A stretch of DNA of 64,000 nucleotides from Flavisphingomonas formosensis (GCF_009755815.1 NZ_WRPK01000014.1:1-64000); one strand, 5' to 3'; shown: positions 42,815 to 52,391, counted from the stretch's first letter. A program made the numbers and translations. Notes: a model not told the origin generated them from the letters alone.

Positions 42815-43723
42815 TCAGCAGCCCTCGACCGGCTCCGAGTCCGGCTGAAGGCTGTCCCCGTCACGGATATAATCGATGGTCCGGTGGTCGCTGCCCGTAT
42901 AGGTCGCGCGGATGCCGTCCGGACTGCGGCTTAGCGAACCGGTGAGAGTCTGCCCGTCGCCATAGTCGCTCCGGTCCGATATTTCGGTGACGATCTGCGC
43001 GTCGAGGCGTGCGGGGCGCTCGGCGCGCAGTTCGATCAGGTTGACCGCGCTCATCGTGCAGCCCTGCCATGTGCCGCCGCCCGAGAGGACGATGATCGGT
43101 TGCGCGCCCAGATCGCGTCGAAGCGTCCAGCCGCCGATCGTGCCGAAGGAGCCGGTTTCCACGATGAGCGGCCGGGCGGCCTGCTGGAAGCCGTCCGGCG
43201 TCCGATTGAGATAGCTGATCGCGAGCGCGCCGCCGCCGGCATGGGTCTGCGGGCCGCGGCCGACGCTGATCAGCGCGTAATGCTCTCCGATGGGAAGCAG
43301 CTTGTCGGGCGCGAAGGCGAAGCCTTCCTCCAGCGGCCCATCGATCGTCGGCAACTGCGCCGCAGAGAATGCGGCGCTGAGATCGTCAACGGGATTGGCG
43401 GGGGTAGCCAGTGCGACATCGGGAAGATCCTGGATATCACTGCCATTGCCATCCGTCGGCGTCTTCGGCCTGACCGTGACTCCGGGCTGGATGTTGGCGC
43501 GCGGCGGATTGAGCAGCATCACGATGGCGACCAGCGCGACGATCGCGAACCCGGCCGCGATGCTGCCGTAGAGCCAGCGCCGGTCGCGTCTGGGGGAGGC
43601 GGGATGCGCCGGTTCGGCGAGGATCTTCGCTTTTTCGCTCTCGAAGTCCGCATCGCTGAGCACGCCGGCCTCGCGTAGCCGGGCCAGGCGTTCCAGCTTG
43701 CTGATATGGTCGTCGCTCATCAT
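42815..43723 (-). CDS. SHOCT-domain protein with one membrane anchor
   Basis: A 302-residue protein. The first 40 residues are a SHOCT domain (KLERLARLREAGVLSDADFESEKAKIL), then RRDRRW and one hydrophobic segment (about 50-70), leaving a 230-residue periplasmic or extracytoplasmic part. That part has one IGGWTLRRDLGAQPIIVLSGGGT stretch and ends in Cys. No enzyme motif is visible. ATG pairs 43723/43720 both follow GGAGAAG. Convergent with the flavoprotein gene; four bases separate their stop codons. Confidence 0.65.
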   Translation of the reverse strand: MMSDDHISKLERLARLREAGVLSDADFESEKAKILAEPAHPASPRRDRRWLYGSIAAGFAIVALVAIVMLLNPPRANIQPGVTVRPKTPTDGNGSDIQDLPDVALATPANPVDDLSAAFSAAQLPTIDGPLEEGFAFAPDKLLPIGEHYALISVGRGPQTHAGGGALAISYLNRTPDGFQQAARPLIVETGSFGTIGGWTLRRDLGAQPIIVLSGGGTWQGCTMSAVNLIELRAERPARLDAQIVTEISDRSDYGDGQTLTGSLSRSPDGIRATYTGSDHRTIDYIRDGDSLQPDSEPVEGC

Positions 43724-43806
43724 GCTTCTCCGGACGCACGGCTGCCGATATGCCTCTAGAGACCATGCCCGCGGCGGGACAAGGCGACAGCTATGAGGCG
43801 GTCAAG

Positions 43807-43837
43807 AATCTCTAACTTCCGCGGATTGGTAGAGATT
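43807..43837. promoter_or_regulatory. Inverted repeat upstream of the amidotransferase gene
   Basis: AATCTCTA and TAGAGATT form an 8-bp perfect inverted repeat with 15 bases between, containing CCGCGG near the centre. It ends 15 bases before the amidotransferase ATG, so an operator bound by a dimeric regulator, or a leader stem, is possible. No regulator gene is adjacent. Confidence 0.4.
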
Positions 43838-43852
43838 GGCTAAGCGCTCGAC

Positions 43853-44554
43853 ATGCCCAGCGCCCTGATCATCCGTCACACGCCTTACGAAGGCATCGCC
43901 GGTTTCCGGCAGCCCGTCGAGGAAGCGGGTTTCGTCATCGATCGGATCGACGTGACCGATGCTTCCTTCTCCTCGATCGATTTCCTGGAGCCGGATCTCG
44001 TCGTGATGATGGGCGGCCCGATGGGTGTCTATGAGCGCGAGGCTCACCCGTGGATAGATTGCGAGATTGCGCGCCTTGCGCTGCGCATCGCCGCAGGCCG
44101 GCCGACCCTCGCCGTATGTCTCGGCGCGCAGATGGTTGCCGCCGCGATGGGCGCGCGGGTCTTTCCCGGCCCGGTCAAGGAGGTCGGCTTCGCGCCGATC
44201 ACGCTCAATCCGGCTGGCGCCGGGTCGCCGCTTCGGCACATCCACGAAGTGCCCGTGTTGCACTGGCACGGCGACACTTTCGATCTGCCCGATGGTGCCG
44301 AGTTGCTGGCGACCAGCGCGGCCTACCCACAGGCTTTCCGGCTCGGGCCGAATCTGCTCGCGCTGCAGTGCCATGCCGAAATGGGGGAAGACCCCCGCGT
44401 GGAAGCGTGGCTCGCCGAAGCCGACGATTATTTGGCGGAAGCCGGCACCGATGCGACGCGTATTCGTGCTGACTATGCCGTCAAAGGGCCGAACGCGGTT
44501 TCGGCGGGCCGTGCCATGATACGCGATTGGCTGGCAGGCCTCGATCTCGACTGA
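43853..44554 (+). CDS. Class I glutamine amidotransferase-like protein
   Basis: A 233-residue protein with the class I glutamine amidotransferase fold. The triad is complete: C89 in LAVCLGAQM, H174 and E176 in ALQCHAEMG, and an oxyanion loop at MMGGPMGVYE. Stand-alone members (GuaA-like, YfeJ/glutamyl-type) may hydrolyse glutamine or cleave gamma-glutamyl bonds; the partner or substrate is unknown. Confidence 0.85.
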   Translation: MPSALIIRHTPYEGIAGFRQPVEEAGFVIDRIDVTDASFSSIDFLEPDLVVMMGGPMGVYEREAHPWIDCEIARLALRIAAGRPTLAVCLGAQMVAAAMGARVFPGPVKEVGFAPITLNPAGAGSPLRHIHEVPVLHWHGDTFDLPDGAELLATSAAYPQAFRLGPNLLALQCHAEMGEDPRVEAWLAEADDYLAEAGTDATRIRADYAVKGPNAVSAGRAMIRDWLAGLDLD

Positions 44555-44656
44555 TGGCCAGGCGCGACCACATCCATTCGTCCCGCCTCGGTTTCAGCGT
44601 GCATCGCAGATGGGCGAAATCGCTCCCGGAATCGGCCGCATATTCGCGAGGACCGA

Positions 44657-44944
44657 TCAGTCGTAATGGCGCCTGCCGTGGCGATCGACCCAAAAATCAT
44701 TGCCGCTTTCGTCGCGATACCAGCGGTGTCCGCCCTTCTTCTTGTCGGACAGGGCGCCCACCACGGCCCCACCGGCGGCGCCGATAAGCGCCCCCTCGCC
44801 GACGCCGATGCCCGGAACCACGGCACCGACGGCAGCACCACCGAGGCCGCCAATTGCGGCACCGCGCACGGCCCGATTGTCGCTTGCGCAGCCGCTAAGC
44901 CCAAGCGCGGCAACTGCCGCCCCGACTACCCATAGGCGTGTCAT
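44657..44944 (-). CDS. Glycine-zipper lipoprotein
   Basis: A 95-residue outer-membrane-type lipoprotein. Signal with lipobox LGLSGCASD (Cys about 19), then a glycine-zipper hydrophobic pair (GAAIGGLGGAAVGAVVPGIGVGEGALIGAAGGAVVGAL), and a basic/aromatic tail HRWYRDESGNDFWVDRHGRRHYD. Such proteins occur in envelope stress and porin-linked settings. ATG 44944 has GGAGACGAG upstream. Function unknown. Confidence 0.8.
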   Translation of the reverse strand: MTRLWVVGAAVAALGLSGCASDNRAVRGAAIGGLGGAAVGAVVPGIGVGEGALIGAAGGAVVGALSDKKKGGHRWYRDESGNDFWVDRHGRRHYD

Positions 44945-45113
44945 TTTCTCGTCTCCATGTGCGGGCGGGACGCACGGCATGCATCGGCAGCCTTCGACAT
45001 GTTCCGCCCGGCAGGTTGAAGTCCGGTTCCTCGGTCAGTCCCTCTGACGTCTTAACCACGGCTTCAACACGTCGGCGCGTCGGCTGGTTCCCTGCGCCCG
45101 CCGCTCTCTGGTG

Positions 45114-46109
45114 TCAGATCCATCCCTCGAGCACCTGATCGGGCGGCCGATGTCCATCGATCCAGGCGCGGATGTTGGCGATCACCTTGGTGCCCATCGC
45201 CTCGCGCGCCTCATAGGTGGCGGAGCCCATGTGTGGCAGCACGACGACATTATCGAGCGCGGCGAGGCGGGGATCGATCGCCGGCTCATGCTCGAACACA
45301 TCGAGCCCCGCTCCGGCGATGCCGCCGGCTTCCAGCGTCGCGATCAGCGCAGTTTCGTCCACGATCTCGCCGCGTGCGGTGTTGATGAGATAGCTCTGGG
45401 GGCCGAGCAGCGCCAGCCGGCGGGCATCCAGCAGATGATGGGTCTGCGGTGTGTGGGGGCAGTTGATCGTCAGAAAGTCGATGCGGCCAAGCATGGCGTC
45501 GAGATCCGGCTCGTACTGCGCTTTCAACTCCTGCTCGACGATCTGGGGCAGGCGATGACGGTTATGATAACGCACCGAGAGGCCGAATGCGCGGGCTCGG
45601 CGTGCGACCGCCTGGCCGATCCGGCCCATGCCGACGATGCCCAGAGTCTTGCCCGTGATGCGATGGCCCAGCATGCCGCACGGGCTCCAGCCACGCCAGC
45701 CGCCGGCGCGGGCGAGGCGCTCGCCTTCGAAGAGTCGACGTGGAACGGCGAGAATCAGTGCCATCGCCATGTCGGCGGTGTCCTCGGTCAACACGCCGGG
45801 CGTGTTGGTGACGATTATGCCTCGGCGGCGCGCGGCCTTGAGATCGATATGGTCCACGCCCGCGCCGAAATTGGCGATGAGCTTGAGCTGCGGCCCGGCC
45901 GCGTCGATCAGCATCGCATCGATATCGTCAGTGACGGTCGGGACCAGCACGTCGGCGCGCGCCATCGCCCCAGCCATGCGCGCCCGCTCATAGGGGGCGT
46001 CTTCGGCGTTGAATTCGGTCCGGAAGAGCTGGCCCATGCGTGCTTCGACGCCGGGGGTGAGTCGTCGGGTGACGACGATCTTGGGATGTTCCGGGCGTTC
46101 GGCGGCCAT
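45114..46109 (-). CDS. D-2-hydroxyacid dehydrogenase (glyoxylate/hydroxypyruvate reductase-like)
   Basis: A 331-residue NAD(P)-dependent enzyme. NAD fold: TLGIVGMGRIGQAVARRARAFG. Active-site residues lie in INTARGEIVDETAL (Arg), GAGLDVFEHEP (Glu) and VLPHMGSATYEARE (His). This fits GyaR-type glyoxylate reductases. The ATG at 46109 is preferred over 46214 because the family starts near KIVVTRRL. Promoter and neighbours give no pathway link. Confidence 0.88.
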   Translation of the reverse strand: MAAERPEHPKIVVTRRLTPGVEARMGQLFRTEFNAEDAPYERARMAGAMARADVLVPTVTDDIDAMLIDAAGPQLKLIANFGAGVDHIDLKAARRRGIIVTNTPGVLTEDTADMAMALILAVPRRLFEGERLARAGGWRGWSPCGMLGHRITGKTLGIVGMGRIGQAVARRARAFGLSVRYHNRHRLPQIVEQELKAQYEPDLDAMLGRIDFLTINCPHTPQTHHLLDARRLALLGPQSYLINTARGEIVDETALIATLEAGGIAGAGLDVFEHEPAIDPRLAALDNVVVLPHMGSATYEAREAMGTKVIANIRAWIDGHRPPDQVLEGWI

Positions 46110-46294
46110 GCCGAGCGCTTGGCGGTTCGCTCCATGGCCGTCAAGAGCTACGGAGCGCGGCCGGACCGCTTCATCCAGCGGTGGTTCAGAATGCTGAAGA
46201 TCCGGGTAAGCCATATTTGCGCGAAAGGCCGGTTCCGCCCGGATCGAAACGGGCCTACTGTCCTTTCTTCCTTAGTGTTCGAATGGTTGTATTC

Positions 46295-46813
46295 ATGCGT
46301 GGAATCAGGGGATGCGCGCGGTTTGCCGCGGTCACGGCTGCGGTTCTGGTCACGGCTTCAGCGCTGGCCGCGCCCGATCGCAACCCGCCTTACTGGGCGT
46401 CGATCTCGGCTGGCCAGGCTCGGATGCGCACCGGACCCGGACGCAATTTCCCGAGCTCCTGGCTGTATCGCCGCGCCGATCTGCCGGTGAAGGTGGTTCA
46501 GGTCATCAAGGCCGACGAACACAGCAAGGGCGAGGCGAGCTGGCGCAAGATCCAGGATCCCGATGGAACGACCGGCTGGATGCTGGTCAATCTCCTGTCG
46601 GATCGGCGCACCGCGATCGTGACGGGTAGTATCCGCCCCATGTATGCCAAGCCCGATGCCGGATCGGCGATCGTATGGCGCGCTGCGCCAGGCGTCGTGG
46701 GCCGCATAAGTCACTGCTCGGACGGTTGGTGCCTGTTCAACGTGCGCGGCCAAGAAGGCTATATCGAGACCGGCGGGATATGGGGCGTCGACCCGGGCGA
46801 AGTGATCGACTGA
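46295..46813 (+). CDS. Exported SH3-domain protein
   Basis: A 172-residue protein. An N-terminal signal peptide (CARFAAVTAAVLVTASALAA, cleavage after ALA near residue 25) precedes two bacterial SH3-like repeats: ARMRTGPGRNFPSSWLYRRADLPVKVV and AIVWRAAPGVVGRISHCSDGWCLFNV. The SH3b fold suggests peptidoglycan or protein binding in the periplasm. Similar proteins are common in this lineage without a known role. ATG 46283 is an alternative start. Confidence 0.85.
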   Translation: MRGIRGCARFAAVTAAVLVTASALAAPDRNPPYWASISAGQARMRTGPGRNFPSSWLYRRADLPVKVVQVIKADEHSKGEASWRKIQDPDGTTGWMLVNLLSDRRTAIVTGSIRPMYAKPDAGSAIVWRAAPGVVGRISHCSDGWCLFNVRGQEGYIETGGIWGVDPGEVID

Positions 46814-46827
46814 CGCTTTGGCGAAGT

Positions 46828-49092
46828 TCAGCCTCGCGCCACCTGCAGGGGCTGGCGCTTGGGGCCGCCGCTGCGTGGCGTAGAAATGAAGGCCAATATG
46901 TCTTCAAGGGGAAGCGGCCGAGAGATCCAGTAGCCCTGCGCTTCGGTGCAGCCCAGTGCCTGGATCATCGCCAGTTCCGCGGCCGATTCGACACCCTCGG
47001 CAACGATGTCCATGCGCAGGCCGCGGCCGATATGGACGATCGCCTCGATGATCGGCCGGAGCCGTTCCAGCGAGCCGGAGGAAACGAAGGATCGATCGAT
47101 CTTGATCTTGCTGAATTCGAAGCGATGCAGGTAGCCGAGGCTCGAATAGCCTGTGCCGAAGTCGTCGAGCGCCATGCGGAAGCCGAGCTTGCGGATGTCC
47201 TCGAAGCTGCGCTCGGTGGCGCCGTCGGCATCGATGAGCATGCTCTCGGTGACTTCCAGGACGATGCGCCGGGGATCGACACTGAACAGGCGAGCCAGCT
47301 GGTCCAGCCGGTCGGGCAGGTGTCGCTGGCGGAGCTGCACGGGCGAAAGGTTGATCGCGATGTCGACATTGGCGAACCGATGCGCCTCGCGGAATACCTG
47401 CTCCAGGATATGATCGCCCAAAGGGACCATCAGGCCACCCTGTTCTGCCAGCGAGATGAACCGGCCCGGTTCGATCAGGCCCTTTTTCGGATGTTTCCAG
47501 CGCACCAGTGCTTCGACCGAGGTTACCTGCCCGGTTCGCACCGAGATAACGGGCTGATAATACATCTGGATCTGGCTGGTGCCGATTGCGGCGCGCAGAT
47601 CCGTTTCGATCTCGTGGCGGCTGCGCACTTCCTCCGCCATGCTCGCTTCGAACAGCGCATAGCGGTTGCGGCCGAGATCCTTGGCGCGATAGAGGCTGAT
47701 ATCCGCATCCTGCACGACGCGGTCGGGATCGGCTTCGCCCGACGCAGCAACGGCGATGCCGACCGATGCCGTCACTTCGATCTGCTGGTTCCCGACATCG
47801 AACGGACGCTTGAACGCGGCCATGATCGTCTCGCCGAGCTTGGCCGGATCCTCGCCCGGCACGATTTCCCGCATCACCGCGAACTCGTCGCCGCCGAGGC
47901 GAGCCAGCATGTCGCGCGGCCGCAGCAGATCCTTGAGGCGAGGGCCGATCTGGATGATCAGCGAATCACCGGCGCCGTGCCCGATCGCGTCGTTCACGTC
48001 CTTGAAGCGATCGACGTCGACATAGGCGATCGCAATCCGGTTCGATGAGTTTTCCCGCGCGAGCAGGCTTAGCCTGGTGCGCAGGGTCTGAATGAAGTTC
48101 CGGCGGTTCGGCAACTGTGACAGGCCGTCGTGCATCGCCATGAAGCGGGCACTGGCTTCCTGGTCGCGCAGCTTGGCGTAGGCCTCGTTGAGCCGGCGGA
48201 AGATCATCATGGTGTAGAAGGCGGCGACGATCAGCAGCACGGCGAAGATCGGCAGGATGCGTGTCAGCAGCAGCTGACCGGGCTTCGGCGAGGTCCAGCT
48301 CATCATCGCGGCCACTTCGCCTTCGTCGGAGACGAGAGGTACGGCCTGGCTGTCGGTCACATTCGCCGGATCCAGTCGTATCGCGCCGATCTTGATGCTG
48401 CGGCCGATGAGATCCATCATCGCCTGATCGATCTTGACCACGCTGACCATCAGATAGGGGCGGGGCAGCAGCAGGCTTGTATCGACCGTTGGCACGATCG
48501 TCATGATCGAGACGATGACGGGGCCTTCCGGGCCGGAGAGGATGTTGGCCGCCCAGCGCGCGGAGCGAGCGCCCTGCAGGCGGCTGTAACGTTGTTGGTT
48601 AAGGCCGAACAGGCGGTCCCGTTCCAGATAGGTACGCTTCTTGGCGCTGCGCACCTCGGCGATCATCGGACCTACCTTGCTTCGGATTTCCTCGAACTGC
48701 GCGGCATCGAGATGCTTGCCGTGGGCATAGCCGTAGATCACCCGATCGGACGGATCGAGAATATAGACCTGATCGTGGCCATAACCCTCGGTGAAGTAGG
48801 CGCCGACCTCCTCGTCGAACCAATTGACGTTGAAGATTTTCCCCTGCGCGGCACGCGTGCTCTCATCCCAGAGCGCGATGCCCTTCTGCTCCATCAGCGT
48901 CCGGTTGACCGCATCGCTGAGCGCCGCGCTGATCAGGTCGCGTTGCGAATTCCGCGCGGCATTGTTCATCGAAATGCCCGCGTAGACGATGAAGAACAGT
49001 AATGCGCTGCTGATCGCGAGCAGCATCAGCGAGACGCCGAAGGTGGGCGTGCCGATTCGGCCGGGCACGCTTCCTCCTGTTGATTCCACCAT
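46828..49092 (-). CDS. CHASE4-like sensor with GGDEF and EAL domains
   Basis: A 754-residue membrane protein. Order: one N-terminal membrane segment (about 17-38), a periplasmic sensor region of about 220 residues resembling CHASE4, a second membrane segment, a GGDEF domain with an intact RLGGDEFAV, then an EAL domain with EALVRWKHP, NLSPVQLRQ, EVTESM, DDFGTGYSS, KIDRSFV and VAEGVES, all needed for activity. It can in principle both make and break cyclic di-GMP; which dominates cannot be told. ATG 49092 has AGGAGCGATTG. Divergent from the GNAT gene. Confidence 0.9.
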   Translation of the reverse strand: MVESTGGSVPGRIGTPTFGVSLMLLAISSALLFFIVYAGISMNNAARNSQRDLISAALSDAVNRTLMEQKGIALWDESTRAAQGKIFNVNWFDEEVGAYFTEGYGHDQVYILDPSDRVIYGYAHGKHLDAAQFEEIRSKVGPMIAEVRSAKKRTYLERDRLFGLNQQRYSRLQGARSARWAANILSGPEGPVIVSIMTIVPTVDTSLLLPRPYLMVSVVKIDQAMMDLIGRSIKIGAIRLDPANVTDSQAVPLVSDEGEVAAMMSWTSPKPGQLLLTRILPIFAVLLIVAAFYTMMIFRRLNEAYAKLRDQEASARFMAMHDGLSQLPNRRNFIQTLRTRLSLLARENSSNRIAIAYVDVDRFKDVNDAIGHGAGDSLIIQIGPRLKDLLRPRDMLARLGGDEFAVMREIVPGEDPAKLGETIMAAFKRPFDVGNQQIEVTASVGIAVAASGEADPDRVVQDADISLYRAKDLGRNRYALFEASMAEEVRSRHEIETDLRAAIGTSQIQMYYQPVISVRTGQVTSVEALVRWKHPKKGLIEPGRFISLAEQGGLMVPLGDHILEQVFREAHRFANVDIAINLSPVQLRQRHLPDRLDQLARLFSVDPRRIVLEVTESMLIDADGATERSFEDIRKLGFRMALDDFGTGYSSLGYLHRFEFSKIKIDRSFVSSGSLERLRPIIEAIVHIGRGLRMDIVAEGVESAAELAMIQALGCTEAQGYWISRPLPLEDILAFISTPRSGGPKRQPLQVARG

Positions 49093-49207
49093 CAATCGCT
49101 CCTGCCGCAGGCGCAGCTCGGCCCCCACAAGCGGGCACCCTAAGCAGCGGTGGTCACTTTTTGATTAAGGTTTTGCGGGAATCGCCTTCCCGACGAAACC
49201 AAAATGG

Positions 49208-49224
49208 TTTATAGGATTTTAACC
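49208..49224 (+). promoter_or_regulatory. Candidate CtrA-binding site between the GGDEF-EAL and GNAT genes
   Basis: TTTA-N7-TTAACC is one base from TTAA-N7-TTAACC. It lies about 73 bases before the GNAT start and 116 bases before the divergent GGDEF-EAL start. Short motif, low certainty. Confidence 0.35.
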
Positions 49225-49296
49225 TAACGGCGCGGTTTTGGTCATATCCCTGGCCTTGCGGGCACCGAATCGGTTAAAAATGATGGGGCATTTCTG

Positions 49297-50046
49297 ATGG
49301 ACGAGTATTTCCTGGCATCTCGGGCAGACAGCCCGGAGATCGCTAAGGCTGCGCTCGTCGTCGATCAGGCGGCGTGGTCCGGCCTTGAGTTTCTGAACTT
49401 CACCCAGGCAAGCTTCGACCATTATCAGGCGCTGCTGGATCATTATGCGGACCATCAGATCTGCCTGGTCGACGCGCGCCACAAATATGTCGTTGCGGTC
49501 GGAAATTGCGTCCCGCTCTATAGCGAGGATATGAGCCAGCTTCCCGAAGACGGCTGGGACTGGGCGGTGCGGACCGCCTATGAGACCCGCGACCGGACGC
49601 CGAATATTCTAATCGGCCTCGCCGTCTCCGTTCCCAAAGTTCACCAGGGCAAGGGCCTCGCCCGTCGGGTGATCAAGGCCATGGGGGACGTTGCGCGCTC
49701 GCGCGGCCTCGCCGGGCCGTGGATCCCTGTTCGGCCTTCTGCCAAGCATCGCTATCCGGACGTCTCGATCTCGGACTATGTGACGTGGGACAATGGCAGC
49801 GGCGCGCCCTTCGATCCCTGGCTGCGCAGCCATGTCGCGATGGGCGCGACGATCCTCGGTCCGTGCGCACGCTCGATGTCGGTCGAGGAGCCGGTGGGCT
49901 TTTGGGAAAGCTGGACCGGCCGTCACTTCGATCAGTCCGGACCGGTCGAGATTCAAGGCGGCCTGGTTCCGGTGGATATTGATATCGAGAGCGGTGTCGG
50001 CCGATATGTCGAACCCAATGTTTGGGTTACATATACTAGGCAGTGA
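49297..50046 (+). CDS. GNAT-fold acyltransferase-like protein
   Basis: A 249-residue protein. The acyl-CoA-binding motif A is visible at VSVPKVHQGKGLARRVIKAMGDVAR. The rest has no closer match I know; the C-terminal segment WESWTGRHFDQSGPVEIQGGLVPVDIDIE looks family-specific. It is the first of three genes in a row, 9 bases ahead of the methyltransferase, so the two are probably one operon. Confidence 0.7.
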   Translation: MDEYFLASRADSPEIAKAALVVDQAAWSGLEFLNFTQASFDHYQALLDHYADHQICLVDARHKYVVAVGNCVPLYSEDMSQLPEDGWDWAVRTAYETRDRTPNILIGLAVSVPKVHQGKGLARRVIKAMGDVARSRGLAGPWIPVRPSAKHRYPDVSISDYVTWDNGSGAPFDPWLRSHVAMGATILGPCARSMSVEEPVGFWESWTGRHFDQSGPVEIQGGLVPVDIDIESGVGRYVEPNVWVTYTRQ

Positions 50047-50055
50047 GCGAGGCTG

Positions 50056-50817
50056 ATGGGCTCGTCGAGCGGTGAGGGCGAGCCCCTCGCATCCAGCAAC
50101 AGCGGCTATGATTGGGATGCCTTCGATAGCGAGGCCTATCTCGATCATTATTATCGCGAGCCGCATCCCGACGATGTCGATCTCGCGCGGCGAACGGCGG
50201 CGGCGATAGCGGCGGCGCCGCCTGCGGGCGCGGCGCTCGACATCATCGACGTGGGCACCGGCCCTAATCTCTTTCCCTGGCTGTGCGCTCTGCCGCGCGC
50301 CAGGAGCCTCACCGCCTGGGAATATTCGCGCCAGAATGTGGACTGGCTGCGGGAAGAACTGGCCGGTGACGAACTGCGTCCGCTCTGGCGCTATTATTGG
50401 GACGTCGTCAGCCCCGGACACGTGCCGGACGAGAATCCCGTCGCGGCGATCGCGGCGATCGCGAGGGTCGAGCAGGCGTCGATCTTCGATCTGCCCAAGG
50501 CGCAGTGGGATCTGGCGACGATGTTCTTCTGCGCCGAATCGATCACCCGTAGCGAGGCCGAATTCGCGAGCGCCTGCCGAGCCCTCGCCGAAGCCGTCCG
50601 TCCGGGCGGCACGCTGGTCGCGGCGTTTCTCGATCAGTCCCGCGGCTACGTAGTAGCGGATCGGCCTTTTCCGGCGCTTCCGGTCGACGCCGATGCCATT
50701 CGCGCGGCCTTCCATCCCTATGTCGGCGACATTTCTGTCGAGCCGATCGGCGGCAGCGAGGCCGAGACGCACAGCGGCTATACCGGCTCGCTCTTCATGG
50801 TTGCGCGCACCCGCTGA
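50056..50817 (+). CDS. SAM-dependent methyltransferase, NNMT/SCO2525-like
   Basis: A 253-residue methyltransferase. Motif I is IIDVGTGPNLFPWL; later WEYSRQNVDW and LAEAVRPGGTLVAAFL fit a Rossmann methyltransferase. The style resembles nicotinamide N-methyltransferase-like and SCO2525-type proteins. Product unknown. ATG 50056 follows GCGAGGCTG. Part of the GNAT-methyltransferase pair. Confidence 0.75.
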   Translation: MGSSSGEGEPLASSNSGYDWDAFDSEAYLDHYYREPHPDDVDLARRTAAAIAAAPPAGAALDIIDVGTGPNLFPWLCALPRARSLTAWEYSRQNVDWLREELAGDELRPLWRYYWDVVSPGHVPDENPVAAIAAIARVEQASIFDLPKAQWDLATMFFCAESITRSEAEFASACRALAEAVRPGGTLVAAFLDQSRGYVVADRPFPALPVDADAIRAAFHPYVGDISVEPIGGSEAETHSGYTGSLFMVARTR

Positions 50818-50892
50818 GAGGCTACCCCGTGCAGTCCCGGCGCGCCGCAAAACCGGTTTCCTCCGCTCGCCGCGATGCTTTAAGCGCCTCCT

Positions 50893-52296
50893 ATGGACTC
50901 GAACTTCTATTCCCTGATCGAATCCCGCATGCTGTCCGATCGGACGGCGACCTGCCTGATCCTGCGGGACGGCGCCGAACTGAGCTATGGCGGGCTTGCC
51001 GCGCTGGTCGGGCGGATCGCGCGGTTGCTGGTCGATCGCGGTATAGCGCCGGGCGACCGCATGGTCGTGCAGACCGAAAAGACCCCCGAGGCGCTGGCAC
51101 TTTATCTCGCCACGCTGAAGATCGGCGCCATCTACGCGCCGCTCAACAGCGCCTATACCGAAGCCGAAATGGCCTATTTCATCGGCGATGCCGAGCCTGC
51201 GCTGGTAGTGCGCGACGCGGTCGCGCTCGCGGGGGAGGCGGCCGCGCTGGAGCCGCTGGACCGCAGCGAGCCGCGTAGCGCCGACGATGTCGCGGCGCTG
51301 ATCTATACGTCAGGCACCACCGGCCGCTCGAAAGGCGCCATGCTCACCCATGGCAATCTCGCCGCCAATGCGCAGGCGCTGATCGAGGCCTGGGGCTATG
51401 GCGGCGGAGACGTGCTGCTCCACGCGCTGCCGATCTTCCATGTCCACGGCCTGTTCATCGCCCTGCATTGCGCCTTGCTGACCGGTGGCGCGCTGATCTG
51501 GCTGCCGAAGTTCGACGAGAAGGACGTGCTGCGCATGCTGCCGCGCGCCACGGTGATGATGGGCGTGCCGACCTTCTATACGCGCCTGCTCGCGCAGCCG
51601 GGTTTCGAGCGGGCCGCGGCGGCGCATATGCGGCTGTTCGTGTCCGGCTCGGCACCGTTGCTGGAAAGCACCTTCGCCGAGTTCGAAGCCCGTACCGGTC
51701 AGCGCATCCTCGAGCGTTACGGCATGTCCGAGGCGATCGTGATCACCACCAATCCGCTGGTCGGCGATCGCGTGCCGGGCAGCGTGGGTTTCCCCTTGCC
51801 CGGCGTCGGCCTGCGGATCGCGGGCGGCGAGGACGCCGGCGGCATCGAGATATGCGGGCCGAGCGTGTTTTCCGGCTATTGGCGCATGCCGGAAAAGACC
51901 GCCGAGGAATTCACCGCCGACGGCTGGTTCAGGACCGGCGACGTCGGCCGCGCCGATGCGGACGGCCGCGTGTGGATCAGCGGCCGCGCCAAGGATCTGA
52001 TCATCTCGGGTGGCTATAATGTCTATCCCAAGGAGATCGAACTGCTGCTCGATACGCTCGAGGGTATCGGCGAAAGCGCGGTCGTCGGCGTGCCGCATCC
52101 CGATTTCGGCGAAGCCGTGATCGCCGTGGCGACCGGGAAGGGCGACGAAGCTGCGCTGATCGCCGAGGCCCGGGCGCGTCTCGCCGGTTTCAAGACGCCG
52201 AAGCGCATTCTCTTCGTCGAGGAACTGCCGCGTAATGCGATGGGCAAGGTCCAAAAGAACCTGCTGCGCGATCGTTATGCTGGATTATTTGCCTGA
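50893..52296 (+). CDS. Acyl-CoA synthetase (malonyl-CoA synthase-like)
   Basis: A 467-residue AMP-forming ligase. P-loop YTSGTTGRSKGAMLTH, A5 YGMSEA, A7/A8 TADGWFRTGDVGRADADGR, and the terminal lysine motif PRNAMGKVQKNLLR are complete. Compact size and overall style match MatB-type malonate/methylmalonate-CoA ligases, but substrate is unproven. It follows the methyltransferase by 75 bases, so it may be in the same unit or have its own promoter. Confidence 0.85.
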   Translation: MDSNFYSLIESRMLSDRTATCLILRDGAELSYGGLAALVGRIARLLVDRGIAPGDRMVVQTEKTPEALALYLATLKIGAIYAPLNSAYTEAEMAYFIGDAEPALVVRDAVALAGEAAALEPLDRSEPRSADDVAALIYTSGTTGRSKGAMLTHGNLAANAQALIEAWGYGGGDVLLHALPIFHVHGLFIALHCALLTGGALIWLPKFDEKDVLRMLPRATVMMGVPTFYTRLLAQPGFERAAAAHMRLFVSGSAPLLESTFAEFEARTGQRILERYGMSEAIVITTNPLVGDRVPGSVGFPLPGVGLRIAGGEDAGGIEICGPSVFSGYWRMPEKTAEEFTADGWFRTGDVGRADADGRVWISGRAKDLIISGGYNVYPKEIELLLDTLEGIGESAVVGVPHPDFGEAVIAVATGKGDEAALIAEARARLAGFKTPKRILFVEELPRNAMGKVQKNLLRDRYAGLFA

Positions 52297-52391
52297 TAGG
52301 TTGGCGGCATCCCGGATCATGACGGCGTCGGAGGACGCTGTCCCGCAACCGGTAAACGAGGCACGGTAGGCCTGTCCGCGGCTCGGCGCTT

